A stretch of 64,000 nucleotides of DNA from Rallus limicola. Taxonomy: Eukaryota; Chordata; Aves; Gruiformes; Rallidae. Numbering within the stretch: position 1 is the stretch's first letter; each line of letters opens with the position of its first letter. Position numbers and translations under genes: made by a program. Location: the NCBI GenBank assembly GCA_022605955.1, contig JAKCOZ010000040.1, positions 2,604,001 to 2,668,000 of the forward strand. The letters are read 5' to 3'. Of this stretch, positions 63,085-64,000 are shown piece by piece. Below the pieces are notes generated by a model. That model made no database searches, was not told where the DNA came from, and saw nothing but the letters and a program-made list of their open reading frames with translations.

Positions 63085-63923
63085 AACTTTCTCAGCGAGA
63101 CCTGGACAGGCTGGAGAGCTGGGCTGGGAGAAACCAAATGAAATTCAACAAAAGCAAGTGTAAAGTCTTGCACCTGGGGAGGAACAACCGACTGTATCAG
63201 TACAGGCTGGGGGATGACCTGTTGGAAAAGAGCTCTGAGGAGAAGGACCTGGGGGTCCTGGTTGATGACAGGTTGGCTATGAGCAAGCAGTGTGCCCTGG
63301 TGGCCAAGAGAGCCAATGGGATCCTGGGGTGCATCAGGAAGAGTGTGTCCAGCAGGTCGAAGGAGGTGATCCTCCCCCTCTACTCTGCGTTGGTCAGGCC
63401 CCACCTGGAGTACTGTGTCCAGTTCTGGGCCCCCTGGTATAAAAAAGACAGGGACCTTCTGGAGAGAGTCCAGAGAAGGGCGACAAAGTTGATTAGGGGC
63501 CTGGAACATCTACCCTACGAGGAAAGGCTGAGTGAGCTGGGGCTGTTCAGCCTGGAAAAAAGAAGACTTAGGGGGGACCTAATTAATGTCTATAAATATC
63601 TTAGACATGGGTTGCAGGGGGAATTGGACAGCCCCTTTTCAGTGGTCTGTGGGGACAGGACTAGGGGCAATGGCTGTAAGCTAGAGCATAGGCAGTTCCG
63701 CACCAACATGCGGAAGAACTTTTTCCCAGTGAGGGTGAGGGAGCAGTGGAATAGGCTGCCCAGGGAGGTGGTGGAGTCTCCTTCTCTGGAGATATTCAAG
63801 TCTCGTCTGGACGCCTATCTATGTAGTATGAGATAGGGAGCCTGCTTTGGCAGGGGGGTTGGACCCGATGATCTCTTGAGGTCCCTTCCAACCCCTAAGA
63901 TTCTGTGATTCTGTGATTCTGTT
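63085..63923 (+). mobile_element. CR1 LINE 3' part with long open reverse-transcriptase frame
   Basis: A 5'-truncated CR1 retrotransposon. From 63085 to the TAG at 63834-63836 one frame stays open. It encodes the C-terminal part of the CR1 ORF2 reverse transcriptase: [50 protein letters not shown] and [17 protein letters not shown]. The endonuclease and catalytic part of the RT are missing, so the copy cannot move. It ends with the CR1 3' tail of ATTCTGTG units at 63899-63923. It is the least decayed CR1 in the window, so probably the youngest insertion. Confidence 0.95.
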
Positions 63924-64000
63924 ATGCTCACTTACTTAAAGAATATCTGATTATTTTGCCTGCTTTTCTGTTGGATTTCCAGATCCATCAAGGAGCCAAG

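Larger units (their letters stand above)
49822..64000 (+). other. MYO1D: MYO1D intron 1 (continues beyond window)
   Basis: At least 14.2 kb. It holds CR1 copies at 50362, 56815, 60245 and 63085, plus T- and G-rich tracts. About 50.5-56.8 kb and 57.3-60.2 kb lack recognisable transposons and are AT-richer than the rest. No match to the next MYO1D exon ([21 protein letters not shown]-like) was found. Confidence 0.85.

Noticed and set aside
49822..64000. Search for MYO1D exon 2 (P-loop region upstream part)
   Set aside because: No plus-strand sequence encoding the expected [12 protein letters not shown] segment was found, so it is outside the window.

Overview
This is vertebrate nuclear DNA, almost certainly from a bird. 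The interspersed repeats are overwhelmingly CR1 LINE 3' fragments ending in ATTCTGTG-like units, genes are intron-containing with CpG-island promoters, and one fragment matches an avian ERV LTR from memory. Nothing here is bacterial or organellar. No tRNA, rRNA or CRISPR array was found.

Left third (1 to about 22.3 kb): the minus strand carries most of MAP3K14 (NF-kappa-B-inducing kinase, NIK). Eleven coding exons between 993 and 13237 join in phase with GT-AG splice sites and encode about 771 residues. These are the start Met, the TRAF3-binding ISIIAQAE motif, a basic NLS-like cluster, the whole kinase domain and the start of the C-terminal region. The last exons lie to the left of the window. 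A CpG island at about 20.96-22.3 kb is the expected MAP3K14 promoter with a non-coding first exon. Introns hold CR1 fragments and one unexplained perfect 31-bp inverted repeat (7269-7341).

Middle (22.3-47.2 kb): no convincing protein gene. It holds many CR1 fragments in both orientations, one LTR fragment and unremarkable unique sequence.

47.2-50.2 kb: this is the most interesting part. On the minus strand a two-exon coding segment (47857-47729 and 47531-47283) encodes a divergent histone H2B fold. An intron sits in loop L1, the gene has a normal poly(A) signal, and the C-terminal helix has decayed. It is probably the avian counterpart of the H2B.N class, or another non-canonical germline H2B. 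It lies head-to-head with MYO1D, whose first coding exon (49727-49821, plus strand) sits in a CpG island. Between them are a 73-bp minisatellite, two tandem CTCF-like sites and a 21-bp GC-rich palindrome.

Right (49.8-64 kb): MYO1D intron 1. Exon 2 is not reached. The intron is repeat-poor over long stretches and ends with a long, open CR1 reverse-transcriptase fragment at 63.1-63.9 kb.

The three genes share no obvious pathway: non-canonical NF-kappa-B signalling, chromatin, and unconventional myosin. They appear to be neighbours only.
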